This document shows positions 43,770-53,164 of a DNA stretch of 64,000 bases, in pieces; within the stretch, counting starts at the first letter, position 1; each line of letters begins with the position of its first letter. This DNA is from Agrobacterium vitis (GTDB lineage Bacteria > Pseudomonadota > Alphaproteobacteria > Rhizobiales > Rhizobiaceae): positions 3,020,501-3,084,500 of the forward strand of contig NZ_AP023272.1 of the NCBI RefSeq assembly GCF_013426735.1. Reading direction: 5' to 3'. Under the pieces are notes generated by a model. It was not told the origin of the DNA. It did not search any database and saw only the letters and a program-made list of their open reading frames with translations. The position numbers and the translations under genes were made by a program.

Positions 43770-44914
43770 TTCAGCGCCTCCTCGACCGGCAATCCCAATT
43801 GCTGCGCCATGGCGATCAACCGTTTGCCTTGCTCCCCGTCGGCCGGGAAGGTCTTTAACCCGGTTTTCAAGGCCTCGAGCGCCCGCTGGTTGTCCTTCAA
43901 CACCGTATAGGAGCGCACCAGCCGCACCCAGCCTTCAAAATTGTTCGGATCGGCCTTCAGCTTGGCATCCAGGCTTTCAACCATGCCTTTTATCATCGCC
44001 TGACGGTCGCCGTCCGGCAAGCCCTGGGCTGCGGCCACAGCGGCAGCATCAGGATTTCCAAGGGGTGCAGGCGTTGCAGCAGCATCCGCACCATTTCGGG
44101 CAATATGGCGGGCGACCAGTGGCTGCCACGGCGCATTGGGCGGGGATTGGGCCGCAATCGTCTTGAAGGCAGCCAGCGCCTCGTCGCGTTTGCCGGACTG
44201 TTCCAACGCCAGCGCCAGATAATAGGCGGCACGCGGATTGTCGCGATTCAGCGCCACGGATTGCGAAAACAGATCGCGGGCCGCATCGGTCACCACGCCA
44301 TCGCTCTGGGCAATCAGCGCTTCGCCAAGACCGTTGAGCCGCTCGGAGCTGGCACCTTTCAACCGGATGGCGTTGAGAAAGGCCAGTTCCGCCTCGCCCA
44401 TGCGGTTTTGTTGCAGGTAGATCGGGGCAAGCACATCCCAACCCGCGCCGTCTTCAGGCTTTTGCATCAGATGGCGCTCGGCCTGGGCAATCAGCAGGCT
44501 CATGTCATTACCAGGATTTTCCAACCGGGCCTGTAGGGGCTGCGATGGCAGGCCGGGACTGCCAAGGGCAAGATAAAGCCCAAGGCCGACTGCTGGCACC
44601 AGCAGAACAACGAAGGCCTGCGCCAGACCGTTGCGCGAGGTTTTGCGAGGCGCGCTTTTGACAGCCTGAGTTTCATCACCATTATCGGCGGCCAGAAGGC
44701 GGCGGGCAATCTCGGCGCGGGCATAATCCACCTGCTCGGCGGAAATCAGCCCGCCCGCCCGGTCACGGTCGAGTTCCTGCAATTGATCCCGATAGACGGC
44801 CATCGCACCATCGCGGGTCTCACGCTCGCCACGCTGCTGCGCCCGTGTCAGCGGCAACAGGAAGGCCGCCGCAACGGCAAAGGTCAGAACAGCAATTTCA
44901 ACCCAGAACAGCAT
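43766..44914 (-). CDS. ccmI: Cytochrome c biogenesis protein CcmI (CycH)
   Basis: A 382-residue protein that presents apocytochrome c to the heme lyase. Two N-terminal membrane helices (about 1-20 and 97-115) bracket a loop with a CcmI zipper ([20 protein letters not shown]). The C-terminal half is made of TPR repeats (residues 145-370). It is the first gene of the operon. The upstream region holds a rhizobial repeat and an FnrN/FixK-like box. Confidence 0.92.
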   Translation of the reverse strand: MLFWVEIAVLTFAVAAAFLLPLTRAQQRGERETRDGAMAVYRDQLQELDRDRAGGLISAEQVDYARAEIARRLLAADNGDETQAVKSAPRKTSRNGLAQAFVVLLVPAVGLGLYLALGSPGLPSQPLQARLENPGNDMSLLIAQAERHLMQKPEDGAGWDVLAPIYLQQNRMGEAELAFLNAIRLKGASSERLNGLGEALIAQSDGVVTDAARDLFSQSVALNRDNPRAAYYLALALEQSGKRDEALAAFKTIAAQSPPNAPWQPLVARHIARNGADAAATPAPLGNPDAAAVAAAQGLPDGDRQAMIKGMVESLDAKLKADPNNFEGWVRLVRSYTVLKDNQRALEALKTGLKTFPADGEQGKRLIAMAQQLGLPVEEALK

Positions 44915-44924
44915 AAGGCTCCCT

Positions 44925-45014
44925 AGAGTCTTTCAGCGAAACGCTGAAAGACTCTATCTCTTTTTTGTACGCATTTCCGAACGGAAAACCGTTTTACACT
45001 TTTCCTGGAAATGC
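44925..45014. repeat. Rhizobial intergenic palindromic repeat
   Basis: Two adjacent palindromes: TAGAGTCTTTCAGCG / CGCTGAAAGACTCTA, a perfect 15-bp stem with an AAA loop (44925-44957), then GCATTTCC / GGAAATGC (44972-44979, 45007-45014) around GGAAAACCG...CTTTTCC. The second part belongs to a widespread rhizobial repeat type as I recall it. The first stem is followed by CTCTTTTTT and looks like a terminator on the plus strand. Confidence 0.72.
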
Positions 45015-45103
45015 TCCGAACCCGGAGGGTTCTATGACGTTTTGGAACGCCGTCCACACTATCGTGCAACTGATGGCGTCTTAAACAACCGACCTTCCAT
45101 CAG

Positions 45104-45121
45104 CCTTGACTTAAGTCAAGG
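45104..45121. promoter_or_regulatory. FnrN/FixK-type anaerobox upstream of the ccm operon
   Basis: CCTTGACTTAAGTCAAGG is a perfect 18-bp palindrome containing TTGA-N6-TCAA, the rhizobial FixK/FnrN consensus. Its centre is about 198 bases before the ccmI start on the minus strand and downstream of the small lipoprotein gene. Confidence 0.5.
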
Positions 45122-45151
45122 GGAAGCAGCATCGACCCGCGATGATGTGAT

Positions 45152-45571
45152 TCAGGTCAGAGGCGTCCATGTCCCGTCTTCATTGCGGCAGGCGACGCCG
45201 CGTGCCTCCACCGTCTTGCCATCGACCGTTACCTTGTGGCGATATTGGCGGCAGTTCTGATTGCCCACCTGATAAGGGGCTGCGGCCACCACTTCGCCGG
45301 AAACATCGTCATCGCGCCAGGTCACCGTCTGGCCGCCGGGGGCTACTTCCAGCGCCTGATATTCGGCCGCCAGTGCCCGCTGCTTCTGGCTGTTGTCCAG
45401 TTCAGCACCGGTCCGCGACACAATGCCGCCCTGAAGCGCGTTGAGATAAAGCGAGCTTGAAGTGGTGGATTTGCCGATCAGGCCGCTGCTGCCACCGGTC
45501 GTCTTGCAGGAGGTCAGTGCCAGGACGCAGCCCAGCAGGGCAAATGCAAAACCGGTGCTGATCTTCCTCAT
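45152..45571 (-). CDS. Surface-antigen-like lipoprotein
   Basis: 139 residues with an N-terminal signal and lipobox (LALTSCKTT, Cys22). The mature part resembles the C-terminal domain of rickettsial-type 17-kDa surface antigens, with YLNALQGGIVSRTGAELDNSQKQRALAAEYQALE followed by a beta domain with GNQNCRQYRHKVTVDGK and RGVACRNEDGTW. The two Cys at the end could form a disulfide. The frame is open to 45616, but MRKISTGFAF at 45571 gives a clean signal. Probably an outer-membrane-anchored protein. Confidence 0.8.
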   Translation of the reverse strand: MRKISTGFAFALLGCVLALTSCKTTGGSSGLIGKSTTSSSLYLNALQGGIVSRTGAELDNSQKQRALAAEYQALEVAPGGQTVTWRDDDVSGEVVAAAPYQVGNQNCRQYRHKVTVDGKTVEARGVACRNEDGTWTPLT

Positions 45572-45802
45572 AGCCTGCAATTCCAAATTCTGTTTTTCAT
45601 GACATTTTGTGGTCAAACCACACGTTGCTGTAGTCTCTTATGATAAGCCCGACACCGCACGACTTTGCAAGCCGCCATTTCGATCCCTGCCATAGAGTTT
45701 GCCAACTTGACATTTGTTAAACTGGAGCGTGTCAGGAAAAATCCGAATTCGGCTTTTCAATCCGACATCCGCTGGCAGACATCATCTGGCGCCAAAGCCA
45801 CT

Positions 45803-47218
45803 TCACGCCCCGTCCCGCGACAGGGCCGGTAAAACCAGCCTGGCCAGCAACCCCCCGTTGACGCCGCGCGACAGGCCAAACTTGCCCTGGTATTCCGAGG
45901 TGATTTCCTTGACAATCGACAGGCCTAGCCCGGTCCCGGGCTTGCTTTCGTCCAGCCGGCGACCGCGCTTCAGCGCCTCGCCGATCTGGTCGGGGTCAAG
46001 ACCCGGCCCGTCATCCTCGACGATGATTTCCAACCAGGCCCGACGGCCTGGATCGAGCCCGACCTCGCCGCCCGGCGCGATCCGGGCGGTTACCGTCACA
46101 GTGGTTTCTGAATGACGGGCGGCATTTTCCAGGAGATTGCCGAGGATTTCTTCGAGATCCTGGCTTTCCATCGCCAGAACCAGGCCTTGTCCTGAACCTG
46201 GGCTTTCCAGCTGAACCTCGAACTGTTTGTCCGGATTGAGCTTGCGCATCACCCGCACCAGCCGTTCCAGCACCGGCTCCACCTCGGCGCGTGACAGCAC
46301 CGATTCGCGCTGGGCAGCGATGCGGGCGCGGTTGAGATAGGTGCCGACCTGGCTCTGCATAGCCGACGCCTGGGCCTTGATGACCTCGCCATGCGGCGGA
46401 TCGAGCACCCGCGCCTCGTTGAGCAGCACCGCAATCGGGGTTTTCAGTGAATGGGCGAGATTGCCGACCTGCATGCGGGCGCGCTCGACAATGCGATGAT
46501 TGCTGTCGATCAGGGCATTGATTTCATTGGCGAGCGGCTCGATCTCACGGGGGAACTCTCCCTCGATCCGCTCCGCTTCGCCGCCCCTGATCCGCTCCAG
46601 CGCCCGGCGCGCCCGATCCAGCGGCTTCAGGCCGAAGATAATGGTGACGGCATTAACCAACAGGCCGCCGACCCCGAACATCGCCAGAACCGCATAAAGC
46701 CGGTGGGAAAATCCGGTGATTTCGTCTTCCACCACTTTCAGATTGCCAGACACGCGAAACCGCGCCGCCCGGCCGGATTCGTCGAGGATCACCTCGGTCT
46801 CGGCGATCCGCAGCCGGTTGCCGAAACTGTCTGTCATGCCGTAAAACCGCTCGTAATTCTGGTCGAACGGGCTTTCCTCAAAGCTCGGCACCGGCAAATT
46901 GGTCAGTCCCAGCGAGGTGGACGCCAGCGGCGCGGCATTGAAGGAGCCAAGCGGCTCGACCAGCCAGTACCAGCCGGTTCCGGGCTGCGAAAACCTGAGA
47001 TCACCCAGCGCCGGACTGCCGGACAGGCTTTCACCATCGCCAACCGTAACGGAATTGACGACATTATAAAGCTGGGCGCGCAAAAGATCGTTGAAAGAGC
47101 GCTCTGCCCCCTGCCGATACAGCGCCGAAATCACCACGGCCATCGTCACCAGCGCGATGATGTACCAGAGAGTGGCGGACAGCAGAACGCGAAGGGTGAG
47201 AGACTTGACCCGGAACAC
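45803..47218 (-). CDS. feuQ: PhoQ-like sensor histidine kinase FeuQ
   Basis: A 471-residue inner-membrane sensor. Helices at about 12-33 and 175-197 enclose a periplasmic domain of about 140 residues. HAMP, then a HisKA box of the PhoQ type (GNLAHSLKTPIAVLLNEAR, His256) and an HATPase domain (NLLENAARHS, DDGPGLD, GTGLGLSIV) follow. It starts with GTG directly after the feuP stop (TAG-GTG), so it is translationally coupled. In S. meliloti FeuPQ controls export of cyclic glucans through ndvA; the same role is likely here but not shown. Confidence 0.85.
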   Translation of the reverse strand: MFRVKSLTLRVLLSATLWYIIALVTMAVVISALYRQGAERSFNDLLRAQLYNVVNSVTVGDGESLSGSPALGDLRFSQPGTGWYWLVEPLGSFNAAPLASTSLGLTNLPVPSFEESPFDQNYERFYGMTDSFGNRLRIAETEVILDESGRAARFRVSGNLKVVEDEITGFSHRLYAVLAMFGVGGLLVNAVTIIFGLKPLDRARRALERIRGGEAERIEGEFPREIEPLANEINALIDSNHRIVERARMQVGNLAHSLKTPIAVLLNEARVLDPPHGEVIKAQASAMQSQVGTYLNRARIAAQRESVLSRAEVEPVLERLVRVMRKLNPDKQFEVQLESPGSGQGLVLAMESQDLEEILGNLLENAARHSETTVTVTARIAPGGEVGLDPGRRAWLEIIVEDDGPGLDPDQIGEALKRGRRLDESKPGTGLGLSIVKEITSEYQGKFGLSRGVNGGLLARLVLPALSRDGA

Positions 47219-47893
47219 CTAGCCCTCGACGCTGTCAGGCGCTTTGATCCGGTAACCGAGACCGCGCACGGTCTCGATCATGTCCAGCCCGATCTTCTTG
47301 CGCAGCCGCCCGACAAACACTTCGATCGTGTTGGAATCCCGGTCGAAATCCTGGTCATACATATGCTCGACCAGCTCGGTGCGCGACACCACCTCCCCCA
47401 TGTGATGCATGAGATAGGACAGCAGCCGGAATTCATGCGAGGTGAGTTTCAGCGCCTTGCCCGACACAGTCACCTTGGAACTCTTGGTGTCGAGCCGCAC
47501 CGGCCCGCAGGCAATTTCCGAGGATGCATGGCCAGCGGCGCGGCGAATCAGCGCCCGGATGCGCGCCAGCACCTCTTCGACGTGGAAAGGCTTGGTGACA
47601 TAGTCGTCGGCACCGGCATCGATACCGGAGACCTTGTCGCTCCAGCGGTCGCGGGCCGTCAGAATCAGCACCGGCATGACACGTCCGGCAGAGCGCCATT
47701 TCTCCAGTACGGTAATGCCATCCATGGTCGGCAAACCGATATCGAGGATCACGGCGTCATAGGGCTCCGTATCACCGAGATAGTGCCCCTCCTCACCATC
47801 CATGGCCTGGTCAACCACATAGCCTGCCTCCTGAAGCGCCTCGACCAGCTGGCGGTTCAGGTTGACATCGTCCTCGACGACGAGAATGCGCAT
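47219..47893 (-). CDS. feuP: OmpR-family response regulator FeuP
   Basis: A 224-residue regulator. Receiver with acidic EDD (7-9), phospho-acceptor Asp51 (AVILDIGLPTMDG) and DDYVTKPFHVEE, then a winged helix (LKLTSHEFRLLSYLMHHMG ... VGRLRKKIGLDMI). It precedes feuQ without a gap. The upstream gene on the same strand encodes a small periplasmic protein like FeuN. Confidence 0.87.
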   Translation of the reverse strand: MRILVVEDDVNLNRQLVEALQEAGYVVDQAMDGEEGHYLGDTEPYDAVILDIGLPTMDGITVLEKWRSAGRVMPVLILTARDRWSDKVSGIDAGADDYVTKPFHVEEVLARIRALIRRAAGHASSEIACGPVRLDTKSSKVTVSGKALKLTSHEFRLLSYLMHHMGEVVSRTELVEHMYDQDFDRDSNTIEVFVGRLRKKIGLDMIETVRGLGYRIKAPDSVEG

Positions 47894-48027
47894 TCTTCAC
47901 TTCTCCGTTTTGCCATGCTGGCGCCAGCCGGGCGATCTTGCGCGCAGGTCCGGTAAAACCAGCCCGCATGAGAAAAAATATCCAACAGATAGAAAGTCTT
48001 ACACTACTCCTTGGCCCAAAACCAGCC

Positions 48028-48399
48028 TCAGCGGGACACCTGAACCGTCATCTTGCGCGGCCTTGCATTATCGCCGGTCCCCGGCACCAGGATGGTAACC
48101 ACGCATTGGCCGCCCGACAGCCGCACGGAAAGCAATTGTCCGCCTGCCTGCTCGACAGCCTTGAGCGCCGCCGAACGGCAATCGACCCTGCCATTGGATT
48201 TGCTGTCGCTATTGTCGGAATTGTCGCTGTTCTGATTCTGGTTCTGCGCCTGGACGATGACAGGTGCAGACGACCCACTGGGGCCAGACAACATCTGCGA
48301 CATAGGCACGGCATCGGGGACCGGCGCTGTGGTCGCCGGTACCGTCCAGGCAATAAGCCCGGCTGCGATACTGCCTATGATCGATTTGGATGCCATCAA
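48028..48399 (-). CDS. Periplasmic FeuN-like / PepSY-like small protein
   Basis: About 123 residues (or one fewer from the next ATG). The signal peptide ends near residue 25. A low-complexity stretch rich in Asn, Asp, Ser and Gln (about 50-70, NQNQNSDNSDNSDSK) links to a folded end with VDCRSAALKAVEQAGGQLLSVRLSGGQCVVTILVPG, which resembles a PepSY-type unit with two Cys. It lies 134 bases upstream of feuP on the same strand. FeuN is a small periplasmic inhibitor of FeuQ encoded next to feuPQ in S. meliloti. Position and type agree, but similarity was not tested. Confidence 0.65.
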   Translation of the reverse strand: MMASKSIIGSIAAGLIAWTVPATTAPVPDAVPMSQMLSGPSGSSAPVIVQAQNQNQNSDNSDNSDSKSNGRVDCRSAALKAVEQAGGQLLSVRLSGGQCVVTILVPGTGDNARPRKMTVQVSR

Positions 48400-48575
48400 C
48401 TGCCACTCTGCCGCATTCGGTTATCGTGGCGTCAGTGTTACCGAACAGCGGCTGAATGGCAAATGAATGCATGGTAATCTTGACCTCCGGCACGATCTGC
48501 ATGACAGATCTGCGACAGGGCAAGCATTTCAATTGATTAGATTATTGGCAGATTGACTGCGATCTCCATCCCGGT

Positions 48576-48815
48576 TCAGGGTTTTTCCGGGGGCAACAGC
48601 CCCGCCTTCGGCACGATGGCGTGGCTTGCCACCAGCCTGCCATAGAGCGCCACCAGCCCGCCCACCGATCCGGCCAGCGCCACCAACCCGTCGGTCAATT
48701 GCCCCTGTTCCAGCAGACCAAGCTCGAACCCGCCAAGTTGCAATCCAGACGCAAATATCGCGACCAGCGCACCCCAGACAGCCTTGGACAGATACCACGG
48801 TTTGCCGTCATTCAT
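48576..48815 (-). CDS. Small holin-like membrane protein
   Basis: 79 residues, MNDGKPWYLSKAVWGALVAI..., with two hydrophobic helices (about 13-32 and 42-63) and a short charged end. The ATG at 48815 has a GGGA site and lies 43 bases after the gp15 stop; the frame upstream overlaps gp15 and is not used. Size, two helices and position after the last GTA tail gene suggest a holin, but there is no signature motif. A GH19 lysin at the other end of the cluster could be its partner. Confidence 0.62.
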   Translation of the reverse strand: MNDGKPWYLSKAVWGALVAIFASGLQLGGFELGLLEQGQLTDGLVALAGSVGGLVALYGRLVASHAIVPKAGLLPPEKP

Positions 48816-48858
48816 GTCAATTTTCCCTTGTTTACGGAGGAGATTTTCGGTTTGGAAA

Positions 48859-51800
48859 TCAAAAGGTGAATACTGTTTCAGCCGCGATGCCGCTGGCATG
48901 GCGGCCAATCTGGCGGACCCGGATGGAAAGCGCCGAGGGTGCCGCGCCAAAGTCTGCGGCCTGCAAAGCGGCGCTGTAGGTGTAGGCCGCAGATGTCAGG
49001 GTGACGCTGCGCAGCACCGCCTTTCCAGCGTCGAGAATATCGAGTTGGTAGCGTTCGCTTTCTTCATCGAGCGGAATATCGGATGGTGTCCAATTATCGG
49101 CATCGGTGCGGCCACGCCGGACCCAGGTCAGCGCAATATCGCCGCTTGCCCCCCGGCTGGCGCGCAGATGCACCGGGGAAAGCGGCGTCAACGCCCGCAC
49201 GCCACCGGAAAAGCTAACCGGCCCCTTGGCCGCAAGGCTGGTGCCTGCGGCCTCGGCGATCCAGTTCAGCGTCAGGCCGATTTCGCTGTTGGACAAATCA
49301 AGCGCCGTGACCGCGCTGTTGAGCAGAACCACCTGCGCGCCCGCAACCGCGCCCGCCGCCATCGCATCCTCCGTGCCATAGAGACCGCGCAACAGGCCGG
49401 ACAATTGCCAGACGCCGCTTTCCACCTCCTTCGCCGTCTGGAAACCGATCACCTCCCAGATATCGTTGGCGGCCTTGACCGCCAGGCGGTTGTCGCCGTT
49501 CAGCACCGACAGGCGGGAACCGGAGGAAAAACTGCCATAGGACAGAGTAACACTCAGACGATTGGCCCTATCGAACCGGCCCGACACGCCCGCAGCCAAT
49601 GCCGATGACAGGCTGCCGAGGGTTGCTGGGCCATCCACCACGGCACGGGTCGCATAGTTCTCGGTCTCGGCGGATGACGACAGCACGATCTTACGCCAAG
49701 GGCTGGCATAGGCCGCGGCGCGCGCAAAACTGCCGTCTTCGCCATCGTCAAGGCGCGGCAGGTCCATCAGCCGCCACAGCGGCGCAAACCCGTCCGAAGC
49801 CCGCCCGCTCTGCACCCGCCCGCTGCTGGCAACCGTAATCGCGCTGGACACCGGCGCTGCCACTTCGGTCAATTCCAACGACAGCGTGCTGCTGTCTTCG
49901 ATCCGGGTGATCAGGAACCGGCCGGATGGCCCTTCCGGCAAGGTCAGCACGTCACCGGGCTGAAGCGCCAGCTGCGAGGGCGACAGCGACAGGGTCAGGC
50001 TGCGCCGCCCGATCCGGTGATCGCGCAATTGGGTTTCAACCACGGCCAAAGCGCTCGCCTCATCCAGCACCGCAGGCAAATCACTGGACAGAAGCTTGGC
50101 GGAGGTCCCCACCACGCGGCGCGAGCGGACGCTGGCATCCTCGTAATCATTAGCGGGATCGTAAAAATCCAGTACGGCCTGGCCGGCATAATCGGTGCTA
50201 TCGCCCCGGGTCTCGGTCCAGAACGGTTCATCTTCGGTATCGACGAAAACCCGGGTCTCGACCGCCTTCAAACTGGCCGCCTGGCGTGAGCGGAACCGCA
50301 GCACGGCGCCGTCCTCGATCACGTCAATCAGAAAGGCCTCGGTCAGCGGCTCGATCAGACTACGGGCCGAGGAGACATCGCCCTGCACATACCCAGAGAG
50401 GTCCCCGCTAACAGCGGACACATCGTAATCGCTAAAGCCGCAATCTTCCAATATCGCGGCAATCACCTCGGCCAACGTGCCGCCGCCCAGCCTGCCGTTC
50501 AGCCAATGGCCGCTGCGCCAATTGTCGCCATCGGCAAACAGATCGGTATCATAGGGAAAGGCCGGAAAGGGTCGGCTGTCCCAGGTCCAGAGAAAGATAT
50601 GGTCGGCATCGACCATGCCAGCGGGCGCCGCCTCCCCCTGCCAATAGCCCAGATGCGCCTCCAGAAACCGCCGCTGCATGGCATCCGAGCGCATGCCAGA
50701 GGAAAAATACGGAAGCGCATTTTCCGAGGATTTCGGGTCGGGAAACACGTTCGGCTGGTTGGCGCCACGCTCCACCGCCGGGCAGCCCAATTCGGTAAAC
50801 CAGATCGGTTTCATCTTAGGTTCCCAGGCGCTTGGCGTGGAAAGCTCAACGCCGCCAACCCGGTTGCAATGGTGGTTTTCCCACCAGGACTGGATGTCCT
50901 TATAGCGATAGACCCAGGGCTTGCCCGCCAGCCCGTCGGTAATGGCGGCGCGCTCGCGTTTCTTGCGGGCGGCAAGGCTTGGGTAATACCAGTCATAGCC
51001 CTCCCCGGCGGCAATCTGCGCCTGCATGGCGGCACGGTCATCGGCAATAGTAAACCCATCCGGATTATCCGCAGTAAAATCCGCGTCGTTCCAATCCGAC
51101 AGCGGCATGTAATTGTCGATGCCAACAGCATCGATGGCCGCGCTGGCCCAGAGCGGATCGAGATGGAAGAACACATCGCCGGCCCCGTCATCAGGGTGAT
51201 AGCCGAAATACTCGCTCCAATCGGCCCCGTAGGTCAGCTTGGTCTGGCTCCCCAGAATGGCGCGCACATCCTCAGCCAACCGCATCAAGGCGGCAACGAA
51301 GGGAAAGCTGTTGCCCGCACCGCGCAGGGTCGTAAGGCCCTTCAGTTCCGAGCCGATCACGAAACTGTCCACCCCGCCTGCGGCTTTCGCCAGCAGCGCA
51401 GAATGCAGCATCAGCCGCCGATAGCCGCTATCACGGCCATTCTTGTTGCCGGTATAAAGGATGGTGGTGCCGAGCACGAAGAAATCATCAACCGTGGTCT
51501 TGCCCATGAAGGCCTCGACAATGGCATCCACCGCGTCCGTGCCGTCAGGCGAACCGGCAAGACCCGGGGCCGGTGAACAGGTGATGCGACCGCGCCACGG
51601 ATAGGCCGCCTGTTCGGTTCCGCCATAGGGATCGGCCAAGCCGTTGCCTGCGGGAATATCCATCATCACGAAAGGATAGAGGCAGGTGGCAATGCCCCGG
51701 CTGTTGAGATCCTTGATCGCCTCAATCACGCTTTTGTCGCTCGGCGTGCCGCCATAGGCCGGGCCACCGCCGTTCTGGCTGACCAGCCGGGCCTGTGCGC

Positions 51801-52716
51801 GCCCAATGCCCGCAACATTCCAGGCGCGGCTCTCCTCGTCACGCCTCGCCACTTCGACCCCCGGCACGATGGCGCATTGATCGGCCCGCAGATCGGTGCC
51901 GAACCAGCTGACGACAAGCGCGGCGCGGACGAGATTGGGACACACCGCCTGCAATTCATCCAGCGAGGCTTGCCAGTCGGTGGCGGCCACCAGCGTGTTG
52001 CGGTTGATGATCCGCTCTTCGCCATCGCCGGTTTCCTCGGTAATGGCTGTGGTGGCATAGCCATGCTCGGTGGCACCGGGAATAATGGTCACGGCCCTGA
52101 CCTGGCTTTCCAGCCTGCCCAGCGGGCGGATCACCTCAAATTGCAGCACGGGAAGACGGTTGCCGTAATCATCAAGCGGCAGGCGCTCGAATACCACATA
52201 GGCGACGCCGCGATAGGCGGGCGCATTGCCCTCGCCCTGCTTGGCAGCAATCAGCGGATCGACGCCCTGATCCTCACTGCCAGGATAAAAGCGCATCTCG
52301 ACCTCGGTCAGATCCACTTCCTCACCATCCGCCCAGACCCGGCGGATCGCCGCCACCGGTCCTTCACACAAAGCCAGCGCCAGATTGCCGTAGTAGTCAT
52401 AGCTCTTGGTCTTGCTGCCGGTGGATTTACTGCCGGAGGTCTCGGTGGTGGTCTTTTCCTCAAACCGCGTCGCCCAGATCAGCGTGCCGCCAATGCGCAC
52501 CGTGCCATAGATCCGGTTCAGCGCCGTGCCTTCGCTGGCCCCACCGATCCGCGCCGACGACAGATGCGAGCCTGTCGTGGTGGAGCTGCCGTTGATTAGC
52601 GCCTGATCGACCATATTGCCAGCCAGCGACCCCACGGCGCGTCCCAGCATAGTGCCAACCGGCCCGAATATGCTGCCAATGGCCGCACCGGCTGCCTGGA
52701 AAACAAGAGTTGCCAT
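48859..52716 (-). CDS. GTA gp15-like phage tail megatron / host-specificity protein
   Basis: A 1285-residue protein of the RcGTA gp15 family that forms the tip of the tail. A hydrophobic Gly/Ala N-terminus (FQAAGAAIGSIFGPVGTMLG) precedes a hub-like part, a TIM-barrel-like domain (about residues 300-700, e.g. GIATCLYPFVMMDIPAGNG, WSEYFGYHPDDGAGDVFFHL, KPIWFTELGCPAVERGANQP), and C-terminal receptor-binding beta domains. The WFTELGCPA segment is the conserved barrel motif. The ATG lies 3 bases after gp14. The glycosidase-like fold may act on surface polysaccharide; activity is not established. Confidence 0.93.
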   Translation of the reverse strand: MATLVFQAAGAAIGSIFGPVGTMLGRAVGSLAGNMVDQALINGSSTTTGSHLSSARIGGASEGTALNRIYGTVRIGGTLIWATRFEEKTTTETSGSKSTGSKTKSYDYYGNLALALCEGPVAAIRRVWADGEEVDLTEVEMRFYPGSEDQGVDPLIAAKQGEGNAPAYRGVAYVVFERLPLDDYGNRLPVLQFEVIRPLGRLESQVRAVTIIPGATEHGYATTAITEETGDGEERIINRNTLVAATDWQASLDELQAVCPNLVRAALVVSWFGTDLRADQCAIVPGVEVARRDEESRAWNVAGIGRAQARLVSQNGGGPAYGGTPSDKSVIEAIKDLNSRGIATCLYPFVMMDIPAGNGLADPYGGTEQAAYPWRGRITCSPAPGLAGSPDGTDAVDAIVEAFMGKTTVDDFFVLGTTILYTGNKNGRDSGYRRLMLHSALLAKAAGGVDSFVIGSELKGLTTLRGAGNSFPFVAALMRLAEDVRAILGSQTKLTYGADWSEYFGYHPDDGAGDVFFHLDPLWASAAIDAVGIDNYMPLSDWNDADFTADNPDGFTIADDRAAMQAQIAAGEGYDWYYPSLAARKKRERAAITDGLAGKPWVYRYKDIQSWWENHHCNRVGGVELSTPSAWEPKMKPIWFTELGCPAVERGANQPNVFPDPKSSENALPYFSSGMRSDAMQRRFLEAHLGYWQGEAAPAGMVDADHIFLWTWDSRPFPAFPYDTDLFADGDNWRSGHWLNGRLGGGTLAEVIAAILEDCGFSDYDVSAVSGDLSGYVQGDVSSARSLIEPLTEAFLIDVIEDGAVLRFRSRQAASLKAVETRVFVDTEDEPFWTETRGDSTDYAGQAVLDFYDPANDYEDASVRSRRVVGTSAKLLSSDLPAVLDEASALAVVETQLRDHRIGRRSLTLSLSPSQLALQPGDVLTLPEGPSGRFLITRIEDSSTLSLELTEVAAPVSSAITVASSGRVQSGRASDGFAPLWRLMDLPRLDDGEDGSFARAAAYASPWRKIVLSSSAETENYATRAVVDGPATLGSLSSALAAGVSGRFDRANRLSVTLSYGSFSSGSRLSVLNGDNRLAVKAANDIWEVIGFQTAKEVESGVWQLSGLLRGLYGTEDAMAAGAVAGAQVVLLNSAVTALDLSNSEIGLTLNWIAEAAGTSLAAKGPVSFSGGVRALTPLSPVHLRASRGASGDIALTWVRRGRTDADNWTPSDIPLDEESERYQLDILDAGKAVLRSVTLTSAAYTYSAALQAADFGAAPSALSIRVRQIGRHASGIAAETVFTF

Positions 52717-52719
52717 CGA

Positions 52720-53154
52720 TCACTTCTCCGGAAAACGGTAGACGCCTGCGACACGCCGCCGCCAGGCTGGCACCAGAGCGGAGCGAACCACCGCCGCCTG
52801 CTCATAGGCGTGAATAAACTGCTGGTCCGCCGCCAAAAGCCCCAGATGCTTGGCGGCGTAATGGGCGCGAAACCGGAAGACCAGGAGATCACCGGGCAAG
52901 GCCTCGCCAAGGCTAGACACTGAGATGAAATGCCGCCCCGCCGCCTCGATCAGCCGGTCCTCTCCCGACCGCTCGGCCCAGTCAGGCGCATAGGCAGGCG
53001 TTACCTCCGGCTCCTGCCCATAAAGCTCCCGCCAGAGGCCTCGGACCAAACCGAGACAATCGCAGCCGACGCCCTTGGTGGAGGCCTGATGGCGATAAGG
53101 CGTCCCAATCCAGCCCTCGGCGAGGGTGAGGACTCGGGTGTTGATGGAGGGCAT
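52720..53154 (-). CDS. GTA gp14-like NlpC/P60 cell-wall peptidase
   Basis: 144 residues. Catalytic Cys in STKGVGCDCLGLVRG and His in AKHLGLLAADQ fit an NlpC/P60 peptidase that opens peptidoglycan during DNA injection. The frame extends upstream to 53211, but MPSINTRVLTLAEGWIG at 53154 is the expected start. It lies between gp13 and gp15 without significant gaps. Confidence 0.92.
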   Translation of the reverse strand: MPSINTRVLTLAEGWIGTPYRHQASTKGVGCDCLGLVRGLWRELYGQEPEVTPAYAPDWAERSGEDRLIEAAGRHFISVSSLGEALPGDLLVFRFRAHYAAKHLGLLAADQQFIHAYEQAAVVRSALVPAWRRRVAGVYRFPEK

Positions 53155-53164
53155 GCAATCCCCC

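Noticed and set aside
46451..47956. 501-codon plus-strand frame opposite feuQ/feuP
   Set aside because: It spans two genes with complete kinase and regulator motifs and has no motif of its own.
50506..51576. 356-codon plus-strand frame opposite gp15
   Set aside because: Shadow of the megatron gene; no ribosome site and no domain.
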